From Bacillus litorisediminis (GTDB lineage Bacteria; Bacillota; Bacilli; Bacillales; JC228): a stretch of DNA of 64,000 nt. The notes beneath the pieces are model-generated. The model saw only the letters and a list, made by a program, of their open reading frames with translations. It was not told the origin of the DNA and made no database searches. Positions 9,344 to 18,438 of the stretch are shown here, one piece after another. The stretch is taken from contig NZ_JAKZKT010000004.1 in NCBI RefSeq assembly GCF_022808645.1, positions 62,001-126,000 on the forward strand. Reading direction: 5' to 3'. Each line of letters begins with the position of its first letter. Positions within the stretch are counted from its first letter, which is position 1. The position numbers were made by a program, and so were the translations under genes.

Positions 9344-9616
9344 TTACTTCACAGCATCCTTAAGAGCTTTTCCAGGCTTGAATGCAGGAACTTTGCTCGC
9401 TGCGATTTCGATTTCATCACCAGTTTGTGGGTTGCGCCCTTTACGTGCAGCACGCTCACGAACTTCAAAGTTTCCAAATCCGATTAATTGTACTTTTTCA
9501 CCTTTTTGTAAAGCTCCTAAGATTGAATCGAAGACAGCATCAACTGCCTTAGTTGCATCCTTTTTAGAAAGCTCACTTGCTTCAGCGACAGCACTAATTA
9601 AGTCTGTTTTGTTCAT
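9344..9616 (-). CDS. hbs: DNA-binding protein HU
   Basis: Small basic histone-like protein that bends and compacts DNA as a dimer. The protein is 90 residues from the ATG at 9616, with AGGAGG 8 nt upstream; an in-frame GTG three codons earlier overlaps the ribosome site. [12 protein letters not shown], the [21 protein letters not shown] beta-arm region and [12 protein letters not shown] are the HU signatures. It is a single-gene unit, closed by a strong terminator, between folE and spoIVA as in B. subtilis. Confidence 0.97.
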   Translation of the reverse strand: MNKTDLISAVAEASELSKKDATKAVDAVFDSILGALQKGEKVQLIGFGNFEVRERAARKGRNPQTGDEIEIAASKVPAFKPGKALKDAVK

Positions 9617-9927
9617 GCCATTCACCTCCTCCCAAAATTGGAGACTATCTTCGGAAAAATAAATACCGCTATATACATTACTGACAAATTTACCAGAATA
9701 TATACATGTACCTCCGAAGAAACCGCGGAATACCTTAGGTTTACGCGGTTAATTCTGTTAAAAGATTATCACAATCACCACATCTTAGCAAGATTATTTC
9801 TAGAAATAATGGGAATCTTTTCTTATCTTTTGCATATAAATAGTACTTTTGGGAGATGAACACGCAAAAAAATGGAGCATTTTGCTGCTAAAAAAGAAAA
9901 AGACCCCATGTATCGGAGTCTTTCTAA
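9617..9927 (-). other. hbs upstream region with nested inverted repeats
   Basis: No gene is supported in this 311-base stretch. It contains the spoIVA terminator (9886-9923) and the hbs control region. Two inverted repeats stand out: AACCGCG/CGCGGTT (9721-9727 with 9744-9750) enclosing the palindrome ACCTTAGGT, and TCTTCGGA/TCCGAAGA (9648-9655 with 9713-9720) flanking an AT-rich segment where the promoter should lie. I could not fix a clear -35/-10 pair. Confidence 0.45.
9886..9923 (-). terminator. Terminator after spoIVA
   Basis: Stem AAAGACTCC/GGGGTCTTT (9 pairs with one G-U, 7-nt loop), followed by TTTCTTTTTT on the minus strand and beginning 5 nt after the spoIVA stop. Confidence 0.85.
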
Positions 9928-11406
9928 TTATAAGATAATTGCTATTAATCCGCCTGAACCTTCGTTTATGATCCGTTCCAGGGTCTCTTTTAATTTGTAG
10001 CGTGCATTCTCTGGCATTAAAGAAAGCTTAGCTTGAATACCTTCCCTCACAATATTGCTTAAAGACCTGCCAAAAATATCTGAATTCCAAATGGATAATG
10101 GGTCATCCTCAAAATCTTGCATGAGGTAACGCACTAACTCTTCACTTTGCTTTTCAGTACCAATGATTGGTGCAAATTCAGATTCCACATCCACCTTAAT
10201 CATATGGATAGATGGTGCAACGGCTTTTAGCCGAACTCCGAATCGTGCTCCCTGCCTTATAATTTCAGGCTCATCTAAGCTCATATCTGATAAAGTTGGA
10301 GCTGCAATGCCATAGCCAGTTTGTTTCACCATTTTCAAGGCTTCGGCAACCTGGTCATATTCCCGCTTTGCATGCGCAAAATCCTGCATCAGCTCTAAGA
10401 GGTGGTCTCTTCCCCTAATTTCTACACCAACAATTTCTTTTAAGATTTCATCGTATAAGTCGTCTGGGGCATAAAGGTCAATTTCTGCAACCCCTTGACC
10501 CATTTCAATTCCAGCCAATCCTGCTCTTTCGATATACTCATATTCGGCAAACTGATGAACGACTCGATCTACGTCGCGAAGCCGTTTAATATCTTTTACT
10601 GTTTCCTTTACGGCTTCCTGGTAACTCTCTCTTAACCAGTGTTCATCTTTTAAGACCATAACCCAGCTTGGTAAATTTACATTGACTTCTAATACCGGGA
10701 ATTCGTAAAGGGCTTCCTTGAGGACATTTAGTACATCCCCTTCACGCATGCTCTCAACGCTCATTGCAACGACTGGAATATCATATTTTTCACATAATTG
10801 CTTCCTTAATTGCTCAGTTTCTGGGTGATGTGGCCGAACTGAGTTAATGACCATAATAAACGGCTTGCCAACTTCTTTTAATTCTTCAATGACTCTTTCT
10901 TCTGCTTCTACATAATCGGAGCGCGGAATTTCTCCAATCGATCCGTCTGTAGTAATTACAACACCAATGGTTGAATGCTCTTGAATAACCTTTCTCGTTC
11001 CAATTTCTGCAGCTTCATGGAACGGGATGGGTTCTTCGTACCAAGGTGTGTTAATCATACGCGGTCCATTTTCATCCTCATAGCCTTTTGCACCTGGCAC
11101 CGTATAGCCAACACAATCCACGAGTCTTACTCTTACTTCTAATCCTTCATCTACATGTACTGTTACCGCTTGATTAGGCACAAACTTTGGTTCAGTTGTC
11201 ATAATCGTTTTGCCAGCGGCACTTTGAGGAAGCTCGTCTTGTGCTCTTGCCCGATCTGACTCGTTTCCGATGTTAGGCAACACAACCAGTTCCATAAATT
11301 TCTTTATAAATGTTGACTTCCCAGTTCGAACTGCACCTACGACACCTAAGTAAATATCGCCTCCTGTACGTTCAGCAATATCTTTAAAAATATCTACCTT
11401 TTCCAA
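9928..11406 (-). CDS. spoIVA: Stage IV sporulation protein A, coat basement-layer ATPase
   Basis: Made in the mother cell; polymerises with ATP hydrolysis on the forespore surface to form the platform for coat assembly, and cortex formation depends on it. The protein is 492 residues, identical in length to B. subtilis, and very similar along its whole length as I recall it. The Walker A motif GAVRTGKST lies near residue 24 and the C-terminus ends GGLIAIIL, important for localisation. The start is TTG at 11406 with GGGAGGGG upstream. A candidate sigma-E promoter precedes it and a strong terminator follows, so it appears monocistronic. Confidence 0.98.
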   Translation of the reverse strand: MEKVDIFKDIAERTGGDIYLGVVGAVRTGKSTFIKKFMELVVLPNIGNESDRARAQDELPQSAAGKTIMTTEPKFVPNQAVTVHVDEGLEVRVRLVDCVGYTVPGAKGYEDENGPRMINTPWYEEPIPFHEAAEIGTRKVIQEHSTIGVVITTDGSIGEIPRSDYVEAEERVIEELKEVGKPFIMVINSVRPHHPETEQLRKQLCEKYDIPVVAMSVESMREGDVLNVLKEALYEFPVLEVNVNLPSWVMVLKDEHWLRESYQEAVKETVKDIKRLRDVDRVVHQFAEYEYIERAGLAGIEMGQGVAEIDLYAPDDLYDEILKEIVGVEIRGRDHLLELMQDFAHAKREYDQVAEALKMVKQTGYGIAAPTLSDMSLDEPEIIRQGARFGVRLKAVAPSIHMIKVDVESEFAPIIGTEKQSEELVRYLMQDFEDDPLSIWNSDIFGRSLSNIVREGIQAKLSLMPENARYKLKETLERIINEGSGGLIAIIL

Positions 11407-11468
11407 GTGATCCCCTCCCGACCATTTTTTGCTGGGATGTTCCGAGTATGATTCTTTTGGACAATATA

Positions 11469-11499
11469 TGTTTATGATGTTGTCCGAAATGTTTATGAC
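11469..11499 (-). promoter_or_regulatory. Candidate sigma-E promoter of spoIVA
   Basis: The minus strand has GTCATAAA (11492-11499), a 15-bp spacer, then CATAAACA (11469-11476), close to the remembered sigma-E pattern GTCATATT-14/15-CATACANT. It lies about 60 nt before the spoIVA start, and sigma-E control of spoIVA is established in B. subtilis. Confidence 0.6.
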
Positions 11500-11679
11500 T
11501 ATTTTTAATGAAAAATTCCTCCTTTTGCAAACATTTATAGAAACCGTGTTAACTTCCCGGTCTATTACATAAGAAGAAAAAGGACCTCTCTTACAATATA
11601 TTTTTAAATAACTAGCTTATGACATGAAGAACGATGAAATCTTTCTTTCTGGAATGGCCTCTATATAAAAAACCGATCT

Positions 11680-12402
11680 TTATGACTTTTCATCAGTCAT
11701 AAAGATCGGTTCATCTGAATTAGCTTCAATCGTATAAGGTAAGGAGTAGGCAGGAACAAAAACAGAATCCTCTAGCAAAATGGACCTGATATCTTCCCCT
11801 GGTTTAACATGAGATGATTGATTTTTTAAAGCTTGGTATAAATCGGTTCGATAGTCGACAAACAGTTGACCCTGACCATTTATTACAAAAGGCAGTTCTA
11901 ACCCCGTAAATGGACTTTTGACAGTAGGGGGCTCTGTGTATCCGATTTGCTTAAAATCAAGCGAATATACATTATTCGCTAATGCTTCTTTATAAGGAGG
12001 ATACCCATTTGCCCGGATTCTTAAGGTTATTTCATTAATCTGTTCTGCTATCCGCAAGTCAAATACCTTTACTTCCGGATCTTCTTCAACATTCACTAAA
12101 ACGTACTGATAGACTCCCCCATTTTCGAAAGAATTACCAGGAGCTTCAGGCAAATATTTTGGAACCAATTTACCAAAGTCAATAAGGTACTTTTGATAAA
12201 TAGGGGTATCTCCTTCTTTCGTTTTTATCGGAAGAAGTCCGCCCTGATCAGTCCGAAATTGATCTACTGCTTTTTGAACAGACTCGAGCTGCTCTATGTA
12301 AGGAATTTGGTTTTGGCTTCGTTCACTGTCTGGATAGAGACAGCCAGAGAGAAAAAACGCTGCCATGATGATCGCCGTAAGTTTTCCAATAATTTTAATC
12401 AT
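11680..12402 (-). CDS. yphF: YphF-like lipoprotein of unknown function
   Basis: A 240-residue exported lipoprotein: residues 1-20 form a signal peptide ending in the lipobox LSGC, so Cys21 would be lipidated and the rest face outside the membrane. The mature part is soluble-looking, with no recognised catalytic motif, and resembles the B. subtilis YphF family by length and position. GGAGG precedes the ATG. It lies 12 nt after yphE and upstream of spoIVA, as in B. subtilis. A role in sporulation or envelope is only guessed from context. Confidence 0.8.
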   Translation of the reverse strand: MIKIIGKLTAIIMAAFFLSGCLYPDSERSQNQIPYIEQLESVQKAVDQFRTDQGGLLPIKTKEGDTPIYQKYLIDFGKLVPKYLPEAPGNSFENGGVYQYVLVNVEEDPEVKVFDLRIAEQINEITLRIRANGYPPYKEALANNVYSLDFKQIGYTEPPTVKSPFTGLELPFVINGQGQLFVDYRTDLYQALKNQSSHVKPGEDIRSILLEDSVFVPAYSLPYTIEANSDEPIFMTDEKS

Positions 12403-12414
12403 GATTAGCCTCCT

Positions 12415-12615
12415 TTATGACGGGGTCGGTCCGCTAAATACAACGAAAATCATGATTAAACCTGCCACAATCATAAAAAGATAGGCTATAATCGCTGTCA
12501 GCCATTTAAAAAAACCTTTTAATTTAAATCTACTAAAATAAATCGATACGATTGCTAGAAACATAAGGCCCATTGAGCCGAACGAAAACCACATTTTCAT
12601 TAATGCTGGTGACAT
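12415..12615 (-). CDS. yphE: Small membrane protein YphE (DUF2768)
   Basis: About 66 residues from the ATG at 12615, with AGGAG 8 nt upstream; the longest frame adds 17 residues without a ribosome site. Two membrane helices are visible (about residues 8-28 and 38-60) with a short basic loop between them. Family and order (gpsA, yphE, yphF, spoIVA) match B. subtilis. Function unknown. Confidence 0.8.
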   Translation of the reverse strand: MSPALMKMWFSFGSMGLMFLAIVSIYFSRFKLKGFFKWLTAIIAYLFMIVAGLIMIFVVFSGPTPS

Positions 12616-12740
12616 ACCTATCACTCCTATACGTTGTCCATCAGAAATTATAACATAGGGTTTCATAAATAGGTAACATGTAAAATCAATTGATCCACAC
12701 AGTTATTTCACCGATAAGCATATTTTACCTTCTTTCTTGC

Positions 12741-12780
12741 CAAAAGAAAAAGCTGAGGAGGCAGAAACGCCTCTTCAGCT
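12741..12780 (-). terminator. Terminator after gpsA
   Basis: Stem AGCTGAAGAGGC/GCCTCCTCAGCT with one mismatch and a 6-nt loop, then TTTTCTTTT on the minus strand, 11 nt past the gpsA stop. Confidence 0.85.
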
Positions 12781-12790
12781 ATCGAAGTTA

Positions 12791-13837
12791 CTATTCCTCA
12801 ACACGTCCATCAAGGAAGTTCACTGTATCTTCCATTTCATGTGTTTTCGTTCTTGCCATTAATGAATCCACTGCATCCTTAGGGTTAATATTTTCAAACA
12901 AAACGCGATATAAAGCGGTTGTGATTGGCATATCTACATCATAATGCCTTGCGAGCTGATAGGCAGCTTTTGTAGTTCTTACTCCTTCCACTACCATCCC
13001 CATGCTTGTTAAGACTTCCTCTAAATCTTTTCCTTTTCCAAGCATATTACCTGCCCGCCAGTTCCTTGAATGGACACTGGTACAAGTAACTATTAAATCG
13101 CCAATTCCGGTTAGCCCTGAAAAGGTTAAAGGATTTGCCCCCATTTTAATCCCCAATCGGACAATCTCAGCTAATCCTCTTGTAATAAGAGCTGCTTTAG
13201 CATTGTCGCCATAACCTAATCCATCTGAAATTCCTGCGGCTAACGCAATGATATTTTTTAGAGCTCCGCCCAACTCGACACCAATCACATCAGTGTTGGT
13301 ATAAACTCTAAAGTTCTGATTCATAAATAAATCCTGTGCCGTTTCTGCTGCCTCTATCGATTCTGATGCGACGGTAACTGTAGTAGGGTGTCTTAAGCTG
13401 ACTTCTTCAGCATGACTTGGGCCAGAGAGGACGACCACATTTTCAAGCATACGGGGATCCATTTCCTCTTTAATCATTTCCGAAATCCTTTTTAATGTAT
13501 CGGGTTCAATTCCTTTACTTACATGGATAATCAGAACAGGTTCTGCCAAATAAGTTTGAATCTCGGTTAATACTTCTCTTACAGCTTTAGTAGGAACAGC
13601 TAAGACGATTATGTTTATATCTCTTAATGCATCTGCTAATGAATAATACCCTTTTACTTTTTCAGGCAATTTGATATTTGGCAAATATTTTTGATTCATT
13701 CTTGTTTCATTGATGCTGTCAATATGTTCTTTTGTATGGCCCCAGAGACGAACGTTATGGCCATTATCGGCTAGTACAAGTGCCAAGGCTGTTCCCCAGC
13801 TTCCAGCCCCCAGAACAGTGATATTTGTTTTTTTCAT
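12791..13837 (-). CDS. gpsA: NAD(P)-dependent glycerol-3-phosphate dehydrogenase
   Basis: Reduces dihydroxyacetone phosphate to sn-glycerol 3-phosphate, the backbone for membrane phospholipids and teichoic acids. The protein is 348 residues, normal size. The nucleotide motif [12 protein letters not shown] is at residues 9-20, and [28 protein letters not shown] holds the catalytic lysine. GAGGTGATAAG precedes the ATG. It lies 18 nt after der, as in B. subtilis, so the two are likely co-transcribed. Confidence 0.97.
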   Translation of the reverse strand: MKKTNITVLGAGSWGTALALVLADNGHNVRLWGHTKEHIDSINETRMNQKYLPNIKLPEKVKGYYSLADALRDINIIVLAVPTKAVREVLTEIQTYLAEPVLIIHVSKGIEPDTLKRISEMIKEEMDPRMLENVVVLSGPSHAEEVSLRHPTTVTVASESIEAAETAQDLFMNQNFRVYTNTDVIGVELGGALKNIIALAAGISDGLGYGDNAKAALITRGLAEIVRLGIKMGANPLTFSGLTGIGDLIVTCTSVHSRNWRAGNMLGKGKDLEEVLTSMGMVVEGVRTTKAAYQLARHYDVDMPITTALYRVLFENINPKDAVDSLMARTKTHEMEDTVNFLDGRVEE

Positions 13838-13855
13838 CTTATCACCTCAAGGTAA

Positions 13856-15166
13856 TTAACTCCTCTGCCTTGCAAAGATTTTAATTGGAGTTCCAATGAA
13901 GCCAAATGCTTCACGGATTCTATTTTCTAAAAATCTCTCATATGAAAAATGTAAGAGCTCAGGATCATTGACAAAGACTACAAATGTAGGAGGCTTTACC
14001 GATACTTGAGTTGTATAAAATATCTTTAAGCGTTTTCCCTGATGTGTTGGAGTCGGATTCATAGCAACTGCATCCATGATTACATCATTTAACACGCTTG
14101 TCTCTACTCTCATCGTATGATTTTCGCTTGCAAGCTGAATCATCGGGAAAAGTGTATGCAGTCTTTGTTTAGTCTTGGCTGATAAAAAGACAATGGGTGC
14201 GTAGTCTAAAAATAAAAAGTGATCTCGAATATTTTTTTCAAACTTTTTCATTGTTTTTTCATCTTTTTCGACAGCATCCCATTTATTTACGACAATTACA
14301 ACAGCTTTGCCCGCTTCATGTGCATAACCGGCGATTTTTTTGTCCTGTTCAATAATGCCTTCCTCTCCATTTAATACAACTAAAACTACATCCGAACGCT
14401 CAATGGCACGTAACGCCCGCAGTACACTATACTTTTCAACACTTTCATATACTTTTCCTTTTTTTCGCATTCCAGCGGTATCAATAATGACATAATCTTG
14501 TCCATCTGCCGTGTAAAACGTATCGATTGCGTCCCGAGTTGTTCCCGCTACCTCACTGACGATAACCCGTTCCTCGCCAAGAATCGCATTAACTAATGAA
14601 GATTTCCCTACATTTGGGCGCCCTATTAAGCTAAACTTTATCACATCTTCTTCATAGTCTTCTACATCTTGTTTAGGGAAATGTTTCACAACTTCGTCCA
14701 GAAGGTCACCTAGTCCTAACCCATGTGTTCCTGATATCGGAAAAGGTTCTCCAAACCCAAGAGCATAAAAATCATAAATTTGACTTCTCATTTCTGGGTT
14801 ATCAACCTTATTTACCGCTAAAACGACCGGTTTTTTTGAACGGTACAGCATTTTAGCCACTTCCTCATCTGCAGCAGTAACACCTTCCCTTCCGTTTGTA
14901 ATAAAAATAATAACATCTGCTTCATCTATAGCGATTTCTGCTTGACCGCGGATTTGTTCAAGAAAAGGCTCGTCCCCAATTTCTATACCACCCGTATCAA
15001 TCACATTAAACTCATAATTCAGCCAATCCCCTGTACTATAAATGCGATCTCTCGTAACTCCAGGAATATCTTCTACGATGGAAATCCTTTCTCCTACAAT
15101 CCGATTAAAGATGGTCGACTTTCCGACATTAGGTCGTCCAACTATTGCAACGACAGGCTTCACCAT
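13856..15166 (-). CDS. der: Ribosome-associated GTPase Der (EngA)
   Basis: Essential double-GTPase needed for assembly of the 50S ribosomal subunit. The protein is 436 residues, the same as B. subtilis. Two tandem G domains each show a P-loop: [13 protein letters not shown] near residue 9 and [13 protein letters not shown] near residue 182, with NKVD and NKWD as the G4 motifs. A KH-like domain closes the protein. The ATG at 15166 follows GAGGTGATAGGA; the frame is open six codons further. Confidence 0.98.
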   Translation of the reverse strand: MVKPVVAIVGRPNVGKSTIFNRIVGERISIVEDIPGVTRDRIYSTGDWLNYEFNVIDTGGIEIGDEPFLEQIRGQAEIAIDEADVIIFITNGREGVTAADEEVAKMLYRSKKPVVLAVNKVDNPEMRSQIYDFYALGFGEPFPISGTHGLGLGDLLDEVVKHFPKQDVEDYEEDVIKFSLIGRPNVGKSSLVNAILGEERVIVSEVAGTTRDAIDTFYTADGQDYVIIDTAGMRKKGKVYESVEKYSVLRALRAIERSDVVLVVLNGEEGIIEQDKKIAGYAHEAGKAVVIVVNKWDAVEKDEKTMKKFEKNIRDHFLFLDYAPIVFLSAKTKQRLHTLFPMIQLASENHTMRVETSVLNDVIMDAVAMNPTPTHQGKRLKIFYTTQVSVKPPTFVVFVNDPELLHFSYERFLENRIREAFGFIGTPIKIFARQRS

Positions 15167-15220
15167 TCCTATCACCTCTCTCAAATATATGTAAACATTT
15201 TACTCTGGCTAATGTTATGT

Positions 15221-15272
15221 AAAAAGACTGACCTAGTCGTTTGCAAACCTGTTCAAGGTCCGCTGGTCAGTC
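15221..15272 (-). terminator. Terminator after the yphA-yphB-capping operon
   Basis: Stem GACTGACC/GGTCAGTC (8 bp, perfect) around a 31-nt loop with further weak pairing, followed by TTTTT on the minus strand. It separates the small operon from der. Confidence 0.65.
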
Positions 15273-15342
15273 CATACAGTATTTTAACAAAAAAGAATGC
15301 CCTCTGCATCTTTAATTGTGAATTTAGAAGGAAGACCATTTT

Positions 15343-15528
15343 CTAGTGTCTTACCACAATATACAATTCCTCTGTTAGTGCATGAGCAATTCCATCTAAA
15401 ATAGCTTCTAAATTTCGCGCAACAGTTAGCAATTCCTCTTTATTATCACAATGAAATACAGCTACTCCGCTTGGAGCCTTTTTTGGATTGGTTGTAATTG
15501 CTGCTAATACAAATTTTTCTATCGTCAT
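15343..15528 (-). CDS. Capping-complex subunit for YIEGIA (small protein)
   Basis: A 61-residue soluble protein whose ATG overlaps the stop of the YIEGIA-family gene by 4 nt (ATGA). It resembles the small proteins annotated in reference databases as the capping-complex subunit for YIEGIA, which always sit directly beside a YIEGIA gene. It has no membrane segment and no catalytic motif I recognise. Translational coupling and the pairing suggest a 1:1 partner of the preceding membrane protein. Mechanism unknown. Confidence 0.75.
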   Translation of the reverse strand: MTIEKFVLAAITTNPKKAPSGVAVFHCDNKEELLTVARNLEAILDGIAHALTEELYIVVRH

Positions 15529-16424
15529 AAATTTGTACGCCTTTCTTCTTCTTCAACATGCCGTTTAGTGGGCATTCTTATTGAATTTTCTAATATTGGA
15601 ACAACTTCTATGATCTTAATGGCTGCTTCAATATTTTTTACCTGCGGCAGCACAAAAACCCCTAGCCTGCCATCGTCTAAATTTCTTTTTGCCAAAGGTA
15701 CGAGTGACGGTTCACCTGTATCACTGAATACGCCTAACGCTGTTGAGACATCATGGAGTATCGCCTGCCTTTGGCCAATATTCGCGATGGTTGTCATCGC
15801 ATTAAAATCTTTTGGTGTTAAAATAAATCCCATGCCGTATTTAAGAATAAGTTCCTGTTTTTCGGGAATTCCAATGTTCATGATATAAATATCCCCAACA
15901 TATAGGCCAGCACCCTTGAAATGAGGCTGGGAAAATTCAATTTCCACAATCTCCCCTAACCTGCCGCCGTCCATCCATATTTTACAGCCAATCATAATTA
16001 GGATGGTAGCTCCAATAGCAGCATAAAAACCAAATAAAACGTAGATGAGGGTTGACAGCATCGAAGCTAAAATGACAAGATAGTTTCTGCTCTCAAAGGT
16101 TACCGCAATCCCTTCGATATACGTCTTTCCTCTTGGAACTAACTCATATGTATCCAGTTCAGTCAGTGTATTTCTCTCCATATTCCTCACTTCACGAAAT
16201 TGAGAGGCAGCTACTGTTAAAAAAGTAATCGCTGTATATTCTTCTTCTAACAATGCAGGAATCGCAATGGTTCCCAGACCAGATGCAATCACACCCAGTG
16301 CAATATGGATAATTTTCCCGTGCAAATATGTAGGATATTGCCTGTAATCAGTCCGCAGCATATAAAGTCTGGCTAAAATTCCTGTTGCTAGTCCATAAAT
16401 AACAGGGTACAAGTATTCATTCAT
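15525..16424 (-). CDS. yphB: YIEGIA family membrane protein (YphB)
   Basis: The protein is 299 residues and contains the eponymous YIEGIA hexapeptide near residue 141 (KTYIEGIAVTFES). Several hydrophobic segments lie in the first half (about 5-20, 40-60, 158-190), and a soluble C-terminal half follows. The family is restricted to spore formers and B. subtilis YphB (also called SeaA) is linked to sporulation; the biochemical role is not settled. It overlaps yphA upstream and the small capping subunit downstream by 4 nt each, making a tightly coupled three-gene operon. Confidence 0.85.
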   Translation of the reverse strand: MNEYLYPVIYGLATGILARLYMLRTDYRQYPTYLHGKIIHIALGVIASGLGTIAIPALLEEEYTAITFLTVAASQFREVRNMERNTLTELDTYELVPRGKTYIEGIAVTFESRNYLVILASMLSTLIYVLFGFYAAIGATILIMIGCKIWMDGGRLGEIVEIEFSQPHFKGAGLYVGDIYIMNIGIPEKQELILKYGMGFILTPKDFNAMTTIANIGQRQAILHDVSTALGVFSDTGEPSLVPLAKRNLDDGRLGVFVLPQVKNIEAAIKIIEVVPILENSIRMPTKRHVEEEERRTNL

Positions 16425-17038
16425 CCTGGTTTATGTTTCTCCTTTTCAATTTGAGATGGAGGGGTATAGGTTTTTCTTAAGGAATAAACAAATGATTCAA
16501 AGCAGCTCCATAAAAGAATGAGCATACATGTGTATGAGCAGAGATCCAAAAAGTAAGGGAGTGTGATTTCAAGCTTAATACCCGTTGCAAATAATACGAA
16601 AGCAAATAAGAATTCTCCCATCACCAGCCCGGTTATCGTGCTGGTAATTCGATCTATTATTTTAGCATTCAATAGGATAGCAATCGTTCCGATTAGAAAA
16701 GTCAGAAACCATCTTCTATCCACAATTACCCAGATAGGGTCATAAAGTTCAAAAAGCAGGAACACGACATACACAAGCATCACGATAAATGAAACACAAA
16801 TCTGATAAAATTTTTTAGAAAAGGGAAGAGCGGCAATGATGGCCATACAGCAGATTATCCATATCAGGATGGTTACATTGACATCCCAATACCATATCGG
16901 AACCTTATACACGGACAAAATAATACTGATTAAAATAAAATTGCTCAAATAAGTCCTGTAATGGCAGTGTTTTGGAACAATAAACGTTACAACTACCCAA
17001 TATGACCATAGACTATAATAAAAGAACCAGCCATCCAC
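16421..17038 (-). CDS. yphA: Polytopic membrane protein YphA
   Basis: Roughly 205 residues with six or seven predicted membrane helices and almost no soluble part. The start chosen is GTG at 17038 (MDGWFFYYSLW), preceded by GGGGGGAGA 6 nt upstream; the longest frame begins 22 codons earlier without a ribosome site, and about 200 residues is the expected family size. It overlaps yphB by 4 nt. Function unknown; context points to the same sporulation-linked unit as yphB. Confidence 0.75.
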   Translation of the reverse strand: MDGWFFYYSLWSYWVVVTFIVPKHCHYRTYLSNFILISIILSVYKVPIWYWDVNVTILIWIICCMAIIAALPFSKKFYQICVSFIVMLVYVVFLLFELYDPIWVIVDRRWFLTFLIGTIAILLNAKIIDRITSTITGLVMGEFLFAFVLFATGIKLEITLPYFLDLCSYTCMLILLWSCFESFVYSLRKTYTPPSQIEKEKHKPG

Positions 17039-17153
17039 TTTCTTTCTCCCCCCTATTATTTCCATTATGGACATTCTTATGTAGTTTATCCGTGCATACC
17101 GCAAGATTGTCAGGGAGATATTATCAGTAAGACTGCTATTAGGGGTGAAATAA

Positions 17154-17303
17154 ATGGGACGTGACCGACAAGAACAGAAGCTTAAGGAACAAAAAATTGT
17201 TGAAAGTGACCGAGATCAGGCACTTCATTATAAAGGGGCAACCCGACTGGATAATGCCGAAGAGGCAAGAAAAGAAAATAAACATGAACATGGGTCTGTA
17301 TAA
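17154..17303 (+). CDS. ypzI: YpzI family small protein
   Basis: A 49-residue very hydrophilic protein starting MGRDRQEQKLKEQ and containing VESDRDQALHYKGATRL, the conserved core of the YpzI family as I remember it. AGGGG lies 8 nt before the ATG. It is divergent from yphA and converges on fni, with a shared terminator 14 nt after the stop. This is also its place in B. subtilis. Function unknown; the composition resembles small spore-associated proteins, but that is a guess. Confidence 0.75.
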   Translation: MGRDRQEQKLKEQKIVESDRDQALHYKGATRLDNAEEARKENKHEHGSV

Positions 17304-17316
17304 AGATCTATTATAA

Positions 17317-17357
17317 AAAGCCGTAATCCTTAGGAAACATCTAAAGATTACGGCTTT
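17317..17357. terminator. Bidirectional terminator between ypzI and fni
   Basis: A 12-bp perfect stem, AAAGCCGTAATC/GATTACGGCTTT, extended by further pairs around the loop. It is flanked by an A run on the left and a T run on the right, so it can stop both converging genes. Confidence 0.88.
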
Positions 17358-17362
17358 TTTTG

Positions 17363-18421
17363 CTATAAGCGCATGCGCTGGCTGTATGCTGAGGTATTTA
17401 TACCCCTTTCGTTTAACCAATGATGTGTCATTCCTGTAAAGAGAATTGGAATAGTTTGAAGCTCTTTGATTGTATGACAACCAAGAGCGGTCATCATATT
17501 TGCGATATCTTGATGCATCGTCTGAATCTGTGAAATTAAGCTTGAGATACCTTTTTCTTTTAGAATTTTTAATAAAGAACCAGCCATACCGACAGCTGAA
17601 GCTCCAATAATTAATGATTTAACTATATCGAGGCTTGAATGAATCCCGCCTGATGCAAGAACCTGTACATGATCAGACACTTCACACGCCTCCACAAGTG
17701 AAACGCTTGTCGGGATGCCCCAGTGATTAAAAAATGAAAATTCATCCCGTCTTCTTTCATTTTCAATTTTTGCGAAATTGGTGCCTCCAAATCCGCCAAT
17801 GTCAATTGCGCAGATTGGAGTTGCTGTGAGTTTTTTCACCGTTTCATATCCCATTCCAAAGCCAACTTCTTTAACGATTACTGGGACCGGCAGTTCTTCG
17901 GATATCCTTTCAATCCGTTCCAATGCCCCTTCAAAGGCTCTGTCTCCTTCTGGCATGGTCAATTCTTGAATTACATTTAAATGAATTTGCAGACCATTTG
18001 CTTCGATCATCTCAACCGCTATGTTCGCCTGTTCAATTGTTGCCTCACTGCCAAGATTCGCAAAAATAATTCCATTCGGATGGTTTTTTCTTACAATTTC
18101 ATATGTTTTTCTTTCTTCTTTATTCTTAATAGCAGACATTTGCGAACCGACTGCAATCGCTAACCCTGTTTCCCTGGCCGCAACAGCTAGTTCAGAATTT
18201 ATTTTTTCTGTTTCCGCGCCGCCGCCGCCCGTCATTGCATTTATAAAAATAGGCGAACTAAGATTCAGTTCGCCTATTCCTGTATGAAGTGAGACTTTAG
18301 ACAATGATGAGTCTGGAAGTGACTGGTGAATGATTTGAATATCATCCATTCCGGATTGATTCAGTTGCCCAGCAGATAATGCTAACTGGATATGCTCAAG
18401 CTTGCGATGTGTCCGACTCAA
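17363..18421 (-). CDS. fni: Type 2 isopentenyl-diphosphate delta-isomerase
   Basis: FMN- and NADPH-dependent isomerase that interconverts IPP and DMAPP for isoprenoid synthesis. 352 residues from a TTG at 18421 (MSRTHRKLEH), which aligns with the B. subtilis N-terminus and has a GTGGTGATC ribosome site. Motifs are INAMTGGG near residue 58, HLNVIQELTMPEGDR near residue 143, and KEVGFGM and IDIGGFGGTNF for FMN binding. It lies 17 nt after the rpsA-like gene and supplies precursors for pathways such as HepST. Confidence 0.95.
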   Translation of the reverse strand: MSRTHRKLEHIQLALSAGQLNQSGMDDIQIIHQSLPDSSLSKVSLHTGIGELNLSSPIFINAMTGGGGAETEKINSELAVAARETGLAIAVGSQMSAIKNKEERKTYEIVRKNHPNGIIFANLGSEATIEQANIAVEMIEANGLQIHLNVIQELTMPEGDRAFEGALERIERISEELPVPVIVKEVGFGMGYETVKKLTATPICAIDIGGFGGTNFAKIENERRRDEFSFFNHWGIPTSVSLVEACEVSDHVQVLASGGIHSSLDIVKSLIIGASAVGMAGSLLKILKEKGISSLISQIQTMHQDIANMMTALGCHTIKELQTIPILFTGMTHHWLNERGINTSAYSQRMRL

Positions 18422-18438
18422 ACTGATCACCACTTCAA

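Noticed and set aside
9638-9859. Plus-strand frame of 73 codons upstream of hbs
   Set aside because: No ribosome site; it lies in the hbs control region.
17139-17480. Minus-strand frame of 113 codons across ypzI and the end of fni
   Set aside because: It runs antisense through ypzI, a strong terminator and the fni C-terminus; a shadow frame.
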